A stretch of DNA of 6,594 nt, from the NCBI GenBank assembly GCA_903930745.1, contig CAIYZX010000681.1, positions 1 through 6,594 of the forward strand, in the 5' to 3' direction. A program made the position numbers and the translations under genes. Origin of the DNA: an uncultured Chloroflexota bacterium. GTDB lineage: Bacteria; Chloroflexota; Limnocylindria; Limnocylindrales; CSP1-4. This document shows, in pieces, positions 1 through 6,409 of this stretch; the stretch's first letter is position 1; each line of letters starts with the position of its first letter. The notes under the pieces were generated by a model that ran no database searches, was not told where the DNA came from, and worked only from the letters and a program-made list of their open reading frames with translations.

Positions 1-1125
1 CGCCGCCAGAACCTCCTCTTCTCCGCCACCTTCTCCGACGAGATCCGCGAGCTGGCCTCCGGCTTCCTCGTGGACCCGGCATCCGTGGACGTGGCGCCGC
101 GCAACACTGCCGCAGAGCTGGTGGAGCAGGTGGTGATCCCCGTGGACCGCGAGCGCAAGCGTGACCTGCTGCGCGAGCTGGTGGCCCTGGGCCGCGTGAC
201 CCAGGCGCTGGTCTTCACCCGGACGAAGCACGGTGCGAACCGCCTGGCGCTCCAGCTGGGTCATGACGGCATCCCGGCGGCGGCGATCCACGGCAACAAG
301 AGCCAGAACCAGCGCGTGAAGGCGCTCGATGACTTCAAGGCGGGCCGCGTGGGCATCCTCGTGGCCACGGACATCGCCGCGCGCGGCCTGGACATCGAGC
401 AGCTGCCCACCGTCGTGAACTACGAGCTGCCGATGGTGGCGGCCGATTACGTCCATCGCATTGGCCGAACCGGCCGGGCCGGCGAGACCGGCGAGGCGAT
501 CTCGCTCGTGTGCGTGGACGAGACGCCGCTCCTGCGGGACATCCAGAAGCTGCTGGGGCGCCAGCTGCCGTCGGAGATCATCGAGGGGTTCACTCCTGAC
601 CGGTCCATCCGAGCGGAGCCCATCAAGATGCGGTCCGGTGACCCGGGCCATCGCGAGCGGGGTGTGGCGCGTGGTGGTGGCGGTGGTCGCGGACCGCGCC
701 GGCCGATGGTCCATGCCGCCGCGGAGGCGTCCGAGGTGGTCGTCCACCAGGGACATGGCCCCAGCCACGGCGGTGCCGGACACCGGCCCTCCATGCCGCA
801 CGTCTCGTCGGCGGCCCTCGGACACGGGTCGCGCCCGGTCCTGGCCATGCCCGGTGAGCGCCTGCGTCTCGCCGGCGGTGCTACCGCGTCGGGCGCGGGT
901 CCTGCGCCCCGCCAGGGTGGCCAGGCGGCCGGTGGCCAGCGCTCCGCGGGTCCGGCGCCCCGCCAGGGCGGCCAGGCGGCCGGTGGCCAGCGCTCCGCGG
1001 GTCCTGCGCCCCGCCAGGGTGGCCGGCCCAGCCTGGGCCAGCGGCCCGCCGGGGGCGGCACATCCCAGGGCCGGGACGGGCGGCACGGTGGCCGTGGGGG
1101 ACGGCAGGGCGGGCGTCCCGCCTGA
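1..1125 (+). CDS. DEAD-box ATP-dependent RNA helicase, 5'-truncated by the window edge (RhlE-like)
   Basis: This is the C-terminal part of a superfamily 2 RNA helicase that remodels RNA or RNP with ATP in the cytoplasm. The frame is open from base 1, and 374 residues are visible. The GTG at 70 is not a start, because coding similarity continues upstream of it with RRQNLLFSATFSDEIREL, which contains motif III (SAT, about 22-30). The second RecA domain follows: motif IV (VFTRTK, 211-228), motif V (ATDIAARGLDI, 364-396) and motif VI (HRIGRTGR, 454-477). Motifs Q, I, Ia, Ib and II (DEAD) lie outside the window. From about base 640 the protein becomes a low-complexity Gly/Arg/Gln/Pro/His tail with RGG-like runs and a 17-residue tandem repeat, ending HGGRGGRQGGRPA. 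Such basic disordered tails are common in RhlE/CsdA-type helicases and bind RNA. Family assignment is firm; the subfamily is a guess because the N-terminus is missing. Confidence 0.95.
   Translation, partial: RRQNLLFSATFSDEIRELASGFLVDPASVDVAPRNTAAELVEQVVIPVDRERKRDLLRELVALGRVTQALVFTRTKHGANRLALQLGHDGIPAAAIHGNKSQNQRVKALDDFKAGRVGILVATDIAARGLDIEQLPTVVNYELPMVAADYVHRIGRTGRAGETGEAISLVCVDETPLLRDIQKLLGRQLPSEIIEGFTPDRSIRAEPIKMRSGDPGHRERGVARGGGGGRGPRRPMVHAAAEASEVVVHQGHGPSHGGAGHRPSMPHVSSAALGHGSRPVLAMPGERLRLAGGATASGAGPAPRQGGQAAGGQRSAGPAPRQGGQAAGGQRSAGPAPRQGGRPSLGQRPAGGGTSQGRDGRHGGRGGRQGGRPA
898..1050 (+). repeat. 51-bp tandem repeat, three units, inside the helicase tail
   Basis: Three head-to-tail 51-bp units (898-948, 949-999, 1000-1050) each encode 17 residues of the form GPAPRQGGQAAGGQRSA. 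Units 1 and 2 differ at only two bases, both silent. Unit 3 is identical for its first eight residues and then diverges to RPSLGQRPA. The unit length is a multiple of three, so copy-number change would keep the frame. The repeat is predicted to be disordered and RNA-binding; that function is inferred from composition. Confidence 0.93.
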
Positions 1126-1149
1126 CGGACCCGTCTGACCGCGCGACGC

Positions 1150-1179
1150 GCTCCGCCAGTCGCACCCGCCCGGCGGAGC
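1150..1179. terminator. Inverted repeat between convergent genes, possible bidirectional terminator
   Basis: GCTCCGCC (1150-1157) pairs perfectly with GGCGGAGC (1172-1179) around a 14-nt loop. The repeat occupies the short gap between the helicase stop (1123-1125) and the methyltransferase stop (1181-1183). A second hairpin, GGCGGG/CCCGCC with a 3-nt loop (1108-1122), abuts the helicase stop codon. Neither is followed by a T-run, so intrinsic termination is not proven; the position between converging genes is the main argument. Confidence 0.4.
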
Positions 1180-1180
1180 C

Positions 1181-2794
1181 TCAGGCGCCCGCGAGCAGCT
1201 CGCGCTTCCTGCGCGTCACGAACGCCTCGAGCGCCTCCGCCCGGTCCGGAGGGAGGGACGGCACCTCGTACTCCGCCAACAGCCGCTTCCAGGTGGCGTT
1301 CGCGCGCTCCGTCGCCGTGCGTGCCCCGTCATCGGCCCAGGCCTCGAACGTCCGCTGCTCCGCCAGCATCGGCCGGTGGAACGCGGTCTCGTAGCGGGCC
1401 AGCGTGTGCGGGGACCCCAGGAAGTGGCCGCCCGGGCCCACGTCAGCGATGGCATCCAGGCCGAGCGTGTCCGCTGACACCTCCACCGGTGCCAGGACCG
1501 CCGCCAGCGACCCCAGCAGCTCGGCGTCCAGCACCAGCTTCTCGAACGAGGCGGTCAGCCCGCCCTCCAGCCAGCCGGCGCCCTGGTACAGGAGGTTCGC
1601 GCCGGCTGTGACAGCGCCCCACGCGGACATGGCGCTCTCCGTGGCCGCCTGGACGTCCGCCACCGGTGACGCGGTCACGTTGGAGGTGCGCCAGGGCAGA
1701 CCCACGTGGCGGGCGAGCTGGCCCGTGGCAAGCTGGCCCTGCACGTACTCCGGCGTGCCGAACGACGGCGACCCGGTCCGCATGTCCACGTTGGACGTGA
1801 ACCCGCCGTAGACGACTGGTGCCCCCGGCCGCACCAGCTGGGTCAGCGCCACCATGAACAGCGCTTCCGCGTGCTGCTGGGCCAGCGCGCCCGCGAGGGT
1901 GGCGGGCGTCATCGCCCCGGCCAGGGTGAACGGCGTGGCCACCACCGCCTGTCCCGCCTCCGCCATGGCGACCAGGCCGTCTGCCATGGGCCCGTCCAGG
2001 CGGAGCGGCGAGTTGCTGTTCACGATGGTCATCAGCGCGGGGTCGGCGAGAAGGCCCGCACGCGTGGTCCCGAGCGCGATGGCCGCCACCTCCAGTGCAT
2101 CGTCCACGACGCCACGCCCGAACGCGGAGCACTGCCAGGCCTTGTCCAGCAGCGTGGCCTGCGCCCGGTACAGGTCCAGGTGGCGCGTGGCCACCGGCAT
2201 GTCCTGGGCCTCCAGCGGCCCGCCACCCTCCTGGTGGATGACGTCAAGGGCGCCGATCACGCGCAGGTACGCCTCCAGGTCCGCCTGCGTCCCGGGCCGC
2301 CGTCCGCGGTCGAGGTCGGAGACGAACGCCGGTCCGCCCACGGCGCACACCACGAGGTGGCGGTCACCGAAGACCAGCCGACGGGCAGGATTGCGGGCCG
2401 CAAGCTCAAACCGGGCCGGTGCTCGCGCCACCAGGCCCGCCGCAAAGTCCGGGTCCAGCCGGACGCGTCCAACCACGCCACGTCCGTCGGCGGCCCGGGT
2501 CGCGGTGCCGTCCGGGCGCTCGACGCGCACCCCGTCCCCGGCGCCGGCGGCGGCGAACCTGTCCACGGCGGTGGTGCCCAGCACCTCCATCCCGATGTCG
2601 CGGAGAATGACCAGCCCCGCCTGGTGGATCGCCTCCACCTGGTCCGCGGAGAGCAGCTCCAGGGGCGTGAAGGGGTTGACCAGGCGCCGCCAGGGAGGCT
2701 GCGGAACGGGGGCCGTCGCCCGCAGATCGCGCCTTCGACCCGCGGTCGGGCGGCGATGACCGTCGTCCCTGGATCCGGTGCTGGGGGTGCGCAT
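1181..2794 (-). CDS. MttB-superfamily (non-pyrrolysine type) corrinoid-dependent N-methyltransferase
   Basis: This 537-residue protein belongs to the trimethylamine methyltransferase superfamily. These TIM-barrel enzymes move a methyl group from a quaternary or tertiary amine to the cobalamin of a small corrinoid protein. Family features are clear: an Arg-rich N-terminus, then NPFTPLELLSADQVEAIHQAG (about 40-60), LVRPGAPVVYGGF (320-332), AGANLLYQGAGWLEGGL (397-413), GGHFLGSPHTLARYETAFHRP (455-475) and a C-terminal ANATWKRLLAEYE (498-510). There is no in-frame stop. By my recalled alignment, the pyrrolysine position of archaeal MttB falls on Asn372 (codon AAC, 1679-1681). This places it with non-Pyl members such as glycine-betaine methyltransferase MtgB. 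The substrate cannot be read from sequence; glycine betaine is plausible because of the divergent dimethylglycine/sarcosine dehydrogenase-like gene. No corrinoid protein or reductive activator lies in the window. The ATG at 2794 is the best start, since no ATG or GTG was seen near residue 39, but it lacks a Shine-Dalgarno. Confidence 0.9.
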   Translation of the reverse strand: MRTPSTGSRDDGHRRPTAGRRRDLRATAPVPQPPWRRLVNPFTPLELLSADQVEAIHQAGLVILRDIGMEVLGTTAVDRFAAAGAGDGVRVERPDGTATRAADGRGVVGRVRLDPDFAAGLVARAPARFELAARNPARRLVFGDRHLVVCAVGGPAFVSDLDRGRRPGTQADLEAYLRVIGALDVIHQEGGGPLEAQDMPVATRHLDLYRAQATLLDKAWQCSAFGRGVVDDALEVAAIALGTTRAGLLADPALMTIVNSNSPLRLDGPMADGLVAMAEAGQAVVATPFTLAGAMTPATLAGALAQQHAEALFMVALTQLVRPGAPVVYGGFTSNVDMRTGSPSFGTPEYVQGQLATGQLARHVGLPWRTSNVTASPVADVQAATESAMSAWGAVTAGANLLYQGAGWLEGGLTASFEKLVLDAELLGSLAAVLAPVEVSADTLGLDAIADVGPGGHFLGSPHTLARYETAFHRPMLAEQRTFEAWADDGARTATERANATWKRLLAEYEVPSLPPDRAEALEAFVTRRKRELLAGA

Positions 2795-2800
2795 GCGCGA

Positions 2801-2806
2801 ACGATA
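2801..2806 (-). promoter_or_regulatory. Candidate -10 element for a leaderless methyltransferase transcript
   Basis: On the - strand TATCGT lies 6 nt before the ATG at 2794. No purine-rich Shine-Dalgarno is visible in the bases between them or just upstream. This spacing fits a TANNNT -10 box driving a leaderless mRNA, which is common in several high-GC phyla. No convincing -35 was found at 16-19 bp, so support is weak. Confidence 0.28.
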
Positions 2807-2829
2807 CGCGCAGGACGGAACCGCCCACC

Positions 2830-5337
2830 ATGACGATGCGCCCCGTGCGGCACCATCGGCGGATGCGGAGCCACTACCGGGTTGTCATCATCGGCGGCGG
2901 CATCACGGGCGCCAGCGTCGCCTACCACCTTGCCCTGCGCGGCATCACGGACGTCCTGCTGCTGGAACGGGAGCGGCTCACCGCGGGCTCCTCGTGGCAC
3001 GCCGCAGGCGGCTTCCACGCGATCAACCCCGACCGTCGGGTTGCGGAGCTGCAGCGGTACACCATCGAGCGGTACCCGGTCATCGAGGCCGAGTCAGGGC
3101 AGGTGCTGGGCCTCAAGATGTCCGGCGGGGTGGAGCTGGCAGGCTCCGCGGACCGCTGGCGCTGGCTCCGGGCGGAGCTGGCGCACATCCGCGCACAGGG
3201 CCACGGCGGAGCGGAGCTGCTGACCCCGGCCGAGGCCGCGGCGATGGTGCCCATCATCAACCCGGACGGCCTCGCGGGCGCCCTCTACGACCCTGACGAG
3301 GGCAACCTCGATCCCGTTGGCGCGGTGATGGCCTATGCGACGGCGGCGCGGGCCCGGGGCGTGGAGATCGTCCAGGGCAACCGCGTGCTGGCCCTTGCCC
3401 AGCGGCGCGATGGCGGCTGGACCGTGGCCACGGAGCAGGGTGACGTGACGTGCGAGCACGTGGTCAATGCCGCCGGGCTGTGGGCCAGGCGCGTGGGGCG
3501 GATGGCGGGCGTGGAGCACCCGGTGGTTCCGCTGGCCCACCACTACCTGGTCTCGGACGCCATCCCGGAGGTGGCGGCGATCAAGGGCCTGATGCCCGCC
3601 GTCACGGACCTGGAGGGCTTCACGTATCTCCAGCGGGAGGGGGACGGCGTCCTGCTGGGCGTCTACGAGACCCGGCCCCGCCACTGGTCCACGGACGGCG
3701 CGCCGTGGGACTTCGGGCAGCAGCTCCTGCCGGAGGAGGTGGACCGCATCGCGCCGGAGCTGGAGCTGGCGTTCCACCGGTTCCCGTCCCTGGCGGAGGC
3801 CGGCGTGAAGCGCTGGGTATGCGGGCCCTTCACGGCGACGCCGGATGGCAACCCGCTGGTGGGCCCCATCGCCGGACGGCCGGGCTATCTCGCCGCCTGC
3901 GGGGTGTTCGCGGGCTTCAGCCAGTGCGCGGGCGTGGGCCTGGTGGCGGCCAACTGGATCGCGGACGGGGATCCCGGCATGGACGCCTCCGGCATGGACC
4001 CCGCCCGGTATGGCGCATTCGCCGCGGACGACGCCTACCTGCTGCCCATGACCGCGCAGTTCTATGCACGGCGCTTCGTGATCGCCTACCCCAACGAGCA
4101 GCTCCCGGCCGGCCGGCCGCTGCACACCAGCCCCGCGTACCGGCCACTGCTGGACGCCGGGGCACGCAACGGCGTCAACTGGGGCCTTGAGGTGGCGCGC
4201 TACTTCGCACCGGACCCCTCGTTCGAGGAGGCGGCGACCTTCGGCCGCTCGTCCGCGGACACGCTGGTGGCGGCGGAGGTGGCGGCGGTCCGTGGCGGGG
4301 CCGGCGCCTTCGAGATCGCCCAGTACGCTCGGTACGAGGTCTCTGGCCCCGGCGCCGCGGCCTGGCTGGACGGGATGGTGGCGGGACGCCTGCCGGAGGT
4401 TGGACGCATCCGCCTGGCGCCAATGCTTGGTCCGCGCGGCAACCTCCTGGGGGACCTCTCCGTGGCCCGCACCGCGCCGGACACCTTCGCCATCACGGCC
4501 TCCTACCACCTCCAGGAGTTCCACCTTCGCCGGCTCCGCGGCCATCTGCCGTCCAGCGGCGTCGCGCTGGTGAACCGGACGGCCGACCGGATGGGCTTCG
4601 CCCTGGCCGGACCCTCGTCCCGGGCGGTGCTGGAAGCCCTCGTGCGAGGCGGCACGGACGGACCGCCCGCGCCGGGCCCGGTGGATGTCTCCGGCGAGGG
4701 CCTCCCCTTCCTGGGCATCCGCCACATGGTCATCCCGGGCGCCGGTCCGGGCGGCACGCTGGCCGAGGTGGGCCGCATCGGCCTCTCCGGCGAGCTTGGC
4801 TACGAGATCGTCGTGCCACGAGAGCGCCACGCCGCGCTCCTTGACGCGCTGATGGACGCCGGCAGGCCCCACGGACTTCGCCTGTACGGCGATCTCGCCT
4901 TCGACGCCCTCCGGCTGGAGAAGGGCTACGGGATCTGGGGCGCGGAGCTCCGCCCGGACGTGACGCCCGTGATGTGCGGCCTGGACCGCTTCGTGGCGCC
5001 GGACAAGGGCCCGTTCGTTGGCCGTGACGCCTTCCTCGCGGAGCGCGGGGCCGGGGCGCCCGTCCGCCGACTGGTGCTCCTGGACGTCGCGGCCACCGAC
5101 GCGGATGCGGCGAACGGCGATCCCGTCCACCTTGACGGCCGGCTGGCGGGCGAGGTCACGTCCGGTGGCTACGGCCACCACGTGGGACGGAGCCTGGCGC
5201 TCGCCTACGTGGACACGTCCGCGCTTGCGACGCCGGACACGGACGGGCTGACCGTCACCGTGATGGGCGATGCCCGGAGGGCGCGCGTCCTGCCGCGGCC
5301 GCCGTACGACCCGGACGGGGCCCGGATGCGGGGGTAG
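2830..5337 (+). CDS. FAD-dependent dimethylglycine/sarcosine dehydrogenase-like protein with C-terminal GcvT folate domain
   Basis: This 835-residue protein has the complete architecture of dimethylglycine and sarcosine dehydrogenases, which oxidise an N-methyl group and hand the formaldehyde unit to tetrahydrofolate as 5,10-methylene-THF. Residues 18-27 (VVIIGGGITG) form the dinucleotide-binding loop. SSWHAAGG (54-61) matches the family motif in which His, here His57, carries covalent FAD. The DAO oxidoreductase domain runs to about 380, ending PDGNPLVGP and AGFSQCAGVGL. An FAO_M-like linker follows (about 395-460), then the GcvT domain (about 465-735) with RGNLLGDLSV (536-545), GLSGELGYEI (651-660) and LRLEKGYGIWGAEL (694-707), and a GcvT C-terminal barrel to the end. 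Length is normal for the family. The exact substrate (dimethylglycine, sarcosine or another N-methyl amine) is not decided by sequence. The start is uncertain: ATG 2830 has only a weak GGACGG 11 nt upstream, and ATG 2836 and 2863 are alternatives, the last leaving a short lead before the FAD motif. It is divergent from the methyltransferase gene. Confidence 0.9.
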   Translation: MTMRPVRHHRRMRSHYRVVIIGGGITGASVAYHLALRGITDVLLLERERLTAGSSWHAAGGFHAINPDRRVAELQRYTIERYPVIEAESGQVLGLKMSGGVELAGSADRWRWLRAELAHIRAQGHGGAELLTPAEAAAMVPIINPDGLAGALYDPDEGNLDPVGAVMAYATAARARGVEIVQGNRVLALAQRRDGGWTVATEQGDVTCEHVVNAAGLWARRVGRMAGVEHPVVPLAHHYLVSDAIPEVAAIKGLMPAVTDLEGFTYLQREGDGVLLGVYETRPRHWSTDGAPWDFGQQLLPEEVDRIAPELELAFHRFPSLAEAGVKRWVCGPFTATPDGNPLVGPIAGRPGYLAACGVFAGFSQCAGVGLVAANWIADGDPGMDASGMDPARYGAFAADDAYLLPMTAQFYARRFVIAYPNEQLPAGRPLHTSPAYRPLLDAGARNGVNWGLEVARYFAPDPSFEEAATFGRSSADTLVAAEVAAVRGGAGAFEIAQYARYEVSGPGAAAWLDGMVAGRLPEVGRIRLAPMLGPRGNLLGDLSVARTAPDTFAITASYHLQEFHLRRLRGHLPSSGVALVNRTADRMGFALAGPSSRAVLEALVRGGTDGPPAPGPVDVSGEGLPFLGIRHMVIPGAGPGGTLAEVGRIGLSGELGYEIVVPRERHAALLDALMDAGRPHGLRLYGDLAFDALRLEKGYGIWGAELRPDVTPVMCGLDRFVAPDKGPFVGRDAFLAERGAGAPVRRLVLLDVAATDADAANGDPVHLDGRLAGEVTSGGYGHHVGRSLALAYVDTSALATPDTDGLTVTVMGDARRARVLPRPPYDPDGARMRG

Positions 5338-5348
5338 CCCGCTACCTT
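5331..5348. terminator. Small palindrome spanning both stop codons of convergent genes
   Basis: GGTAG (5333-5337) and CTACC (5342-5346) flank CCCG, extendable by G-T wobble pairs on the + strand transcript. The + gene's stop TAG (5335-5337) lies in the left arm and the - gene's stop (5342-5344) in the right arm, so either transcript can form the hairpin. The two genes are only 4 bp apart, leaving no room for separate terminators. There is no strong T-tract, so termination is a suggestion only. Confidence 0.35.
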
Positions 5349-6265
5349 GCGCCGGCCGATGCCGGGGCGGGGACCCTTGCGGCCGCGTCCAGCGTGAGCC
5401 GGTGGAGGTCCACCAGCTCGTCGCGCCCCAGGTCCGGGCCGGTGTAGCCGCCGGCCAGGACGAAGGCGATCGGCAGCCCGTGGGCCCGCGCCCAGGAGAA
5501 GACCAGGTGCTCGCGCTCCGCGATGACCTCCTCGTCGATCCCCCGGAGCCCGCCGATGACGCACCGCTCGAACGGGTCCATCCCGGCGTTGTAGAGCACC
5601 AGCCCGATCCCAGACAGGTCCACCCCGTCAAGCCGCTCGCGCACCGTGGGGAGGTAGGCCTCCGGGCCGTGGATCACGTCCAGGCACCAGCCCCCCGGGG
5701 CCCGGTACCGGTCATACGAGGAGGTGGCCACGTCCACCGTCCGCACCCGGGGATCGTCGCCCAGGAGCTCCGCGGTGCCGCCACCGCAGTGGGCGTCCAG
5801 GTCCAGGACCAGGACCCCGGGCACCAGGCCCGCGGTGAGCACGTGGTGGGCCGCCACCGCCAGGCCGTTGATGGTGCAGAAGCCGGCTCCCCCACCGCGT
5901 CTCGCGTGGTGCAGGCCCGATGAGAGCGAGCCCGCCACCCGGGGACCGTCCCCAAGGGCCGCCATCGCCGCCTCGATGACCCCGCCGGTGGAGGCCGTCA
6001 CCGAGGCCCAGGTCCCCTCCCGCCACGGGAAGCCGCCGGAGTCTGCGAGGTGGGGCGGCTCTCCGGTCCTGAGCGCCTCCACGTAGCCGGGATCGTGGAC
6101 TGCCGTCAGCTGGGCCGCCGATGCCGGCGAGGGCGCCTGGAGCGTCACCCCCGCCATCGGCCAGCGGGCCAGCGAGTCTGCGATCCAGGCCGCCTTCCTG
6201 GTGGTGTCGAAGTCGTGGGTCCCCTCGGTGTACGCGGGTGCGTAGAAGACGGGTACGGTGGTCAT
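5342..6265 (-). CDS. Histone-deacetylase-fold Zn-dependent amidohydrolase under a SAM-type riboswitch
   Basis: This 307-residue protein belongs to the HDAC/AcuC/acetylpolyamine amidohydrolase superfamily, cytoplasmic enzymes that hydrolyse acyl-amide bonds with a catalytic metal. The catalytic set is complete: tandem His119-His120 in SSGLHHARR, GFCTINGLAVAA (128-139), metal ligands Asp157 and His159 in LDLDAHCGGGT, the third ligand Asp230 in YNAGMD, and the transition-state Tyr274 in LAGGYTG. Cys160 stands where many HDACs have a second His after the ligand. Length is normal for a stand-alone bacterial member. The frame is open to 6592, but ATG 6265 is preferred: a GGAGGG Shine-Dalgarno sits 5 nt upstream, similarity begins with VPVFYAP, and the upstream part is occupied by the riboswitch and promoter. 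It appears monocistronic, because the downstream neighbour is convergent 4 bp away. Substrate is unknown; acetylated polyamine, acetylated small molecule or acetyl-lysine protein are all possible. Confidence 0.93.
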   Translation of the reverse strand: MTTVPVFYAPAYTEGTHDFDTTRKAAWIADSLARWPMAGVTLQAPSPASAAQLTAVHDPGYVEALRTGEPPHLADSGGFPWREGTWASVTASTGGVIEAAMAALGDGPRVAGSLSSGLHHARRGGGAGFCTINGLAVAAHHVLTAGLVPGVLVLDLDAHCGGGTAELLGDDPRVRTVDVATSSYDRYRAPGGWCLDVIHGPEAYLPTVRERLDGVDLSGIGLVLYNAGMDPFERCVIGGLRGIDEEVIAEREHLVFSWARAHGLPIAFVLAGGYTGPDLGRDELVDLHRLTLDAAARVPAPASAGAR

Positions 6266-6270
6266 GCGGG

Positions 6271-6276
6271 CCCTCC
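6271..6276 (-). promoter_or_regulatory. Shine-Dalgarno of the HDAC-like gene, overlapping riboswitch stem P1
   Basis: GGAGGG on the - strand lies 5 nt before ATG 6265, a good ribosome-binding site that decides the start. Its first two G residues (6276 and 6275) are the last two bases of the P1 3' strand. With one bulged A (6274), the next two G residues could pair with C6361-C6362 upstream of P1. Closing P1 should therefore hide the site. Confidence 0.8.
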
Positions 6277-6360
6277 ATCCGGCCTTGGTGAAGCACCGTG
6301 CCAGGCGGCCGGTTGCTGCGCCGTCAGTGAGCCAAGGGGCCTCTCGGGCGCTCTTGATGG
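6275..6360 (-). promoter_or_regulatory. SAM-I-clan riboswitch aptamer (SAM-I/IV-variant-like, no P4)
   Basis: Read on the - strand, the leader of the HDAC-like gene carries the core of the S-adenosylmethionine riboswitch clan. P1 is CCATC (6360-6356) with GATGG (6279-6275). The S-box string ATCAAGAG follows directly. P2 is GCGCC (6351-6347) with GGCGC (6322-6318), with a CGA/CTGA step above it that could be the kink-turn. The invariant GCAACC spans 6316-6311. P3 is ACCG (6313-6310) with CGGT (6298-6295), capped by GCC/GGC. The invariant GGTGC spans 6297-6293. CCTTGG in the P2 loop (6337-6332) pairs with CCAAGG after P3 (6288-6283), the expected pseudoknot. No P4 hairpin lies between P3 and P1, and no extra hairpin fits after P1 before the ATG, which points to the compact SAM-I/IV variant layout. 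SAM as ligand is known for the clan and inferred here. Direct overlap of P1 with the Shine-Dalgarno suggests translational OFF control. Confidence 0.85.
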
Positions 6361-6378
6361 GGTTTGGCGCCGGTCGCA

Positions 6379-6409
6379 TTGCTGCGTCCCGGGGCACGTG
6401 TGGTATTAT
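6379..6409 (+). promoter_or_regulatory. Weak candidate promoter for the Nudix gene
   Basis: On the + strand, TTGCTG (6379-6384) and TATTAT (6404-6409) could serve as -35 and -10, but the spacer is 19 bp, longer than ideal. The -10 would overlap the -10 of the opposing promoter, so the two would compete. A start near 6416 would give a leader of about 50 nt. Confidence 0.3.

Noticed and set aside
70..72. GTG as start of the helicase gene
   Set aside because: Upstream in-frame codons encode helicase motif III, so the gene begins before the window.
898..1050. Tandem repeat as a CRISPR array
   Set aside because: Units are contiguous without spacers and are in frame with the helicase protein.
461..1138. 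225-codon + strand frame overlapping the helicase tail
   Set aside because: It is a shifted frame of the low-complexity tail with Arg/Ser/Pro-rich sequence and no motif.
1706..2833. 375-codon + strand frame opposite the methyltransferase
   Set aside because: It is antisense to a clear MttB-family protein and has no domain signature.
3094..5631. 845-codon open frame on the - strand opposite the DMGDH-like gene
   Set aside because: It has no recognisable motif, is rich in Arg/His/Gly/Ala as expected of a GC-rich antisense frame, and overlaps the well-supported flavin enzyme gene and the end of the HDAC-like gene.
6395..6400. CACGTG palindrome near the predicted transcription start
   Set aside because: A six-base palindrome of this composition is expected by chance in such GC-rich DNA.
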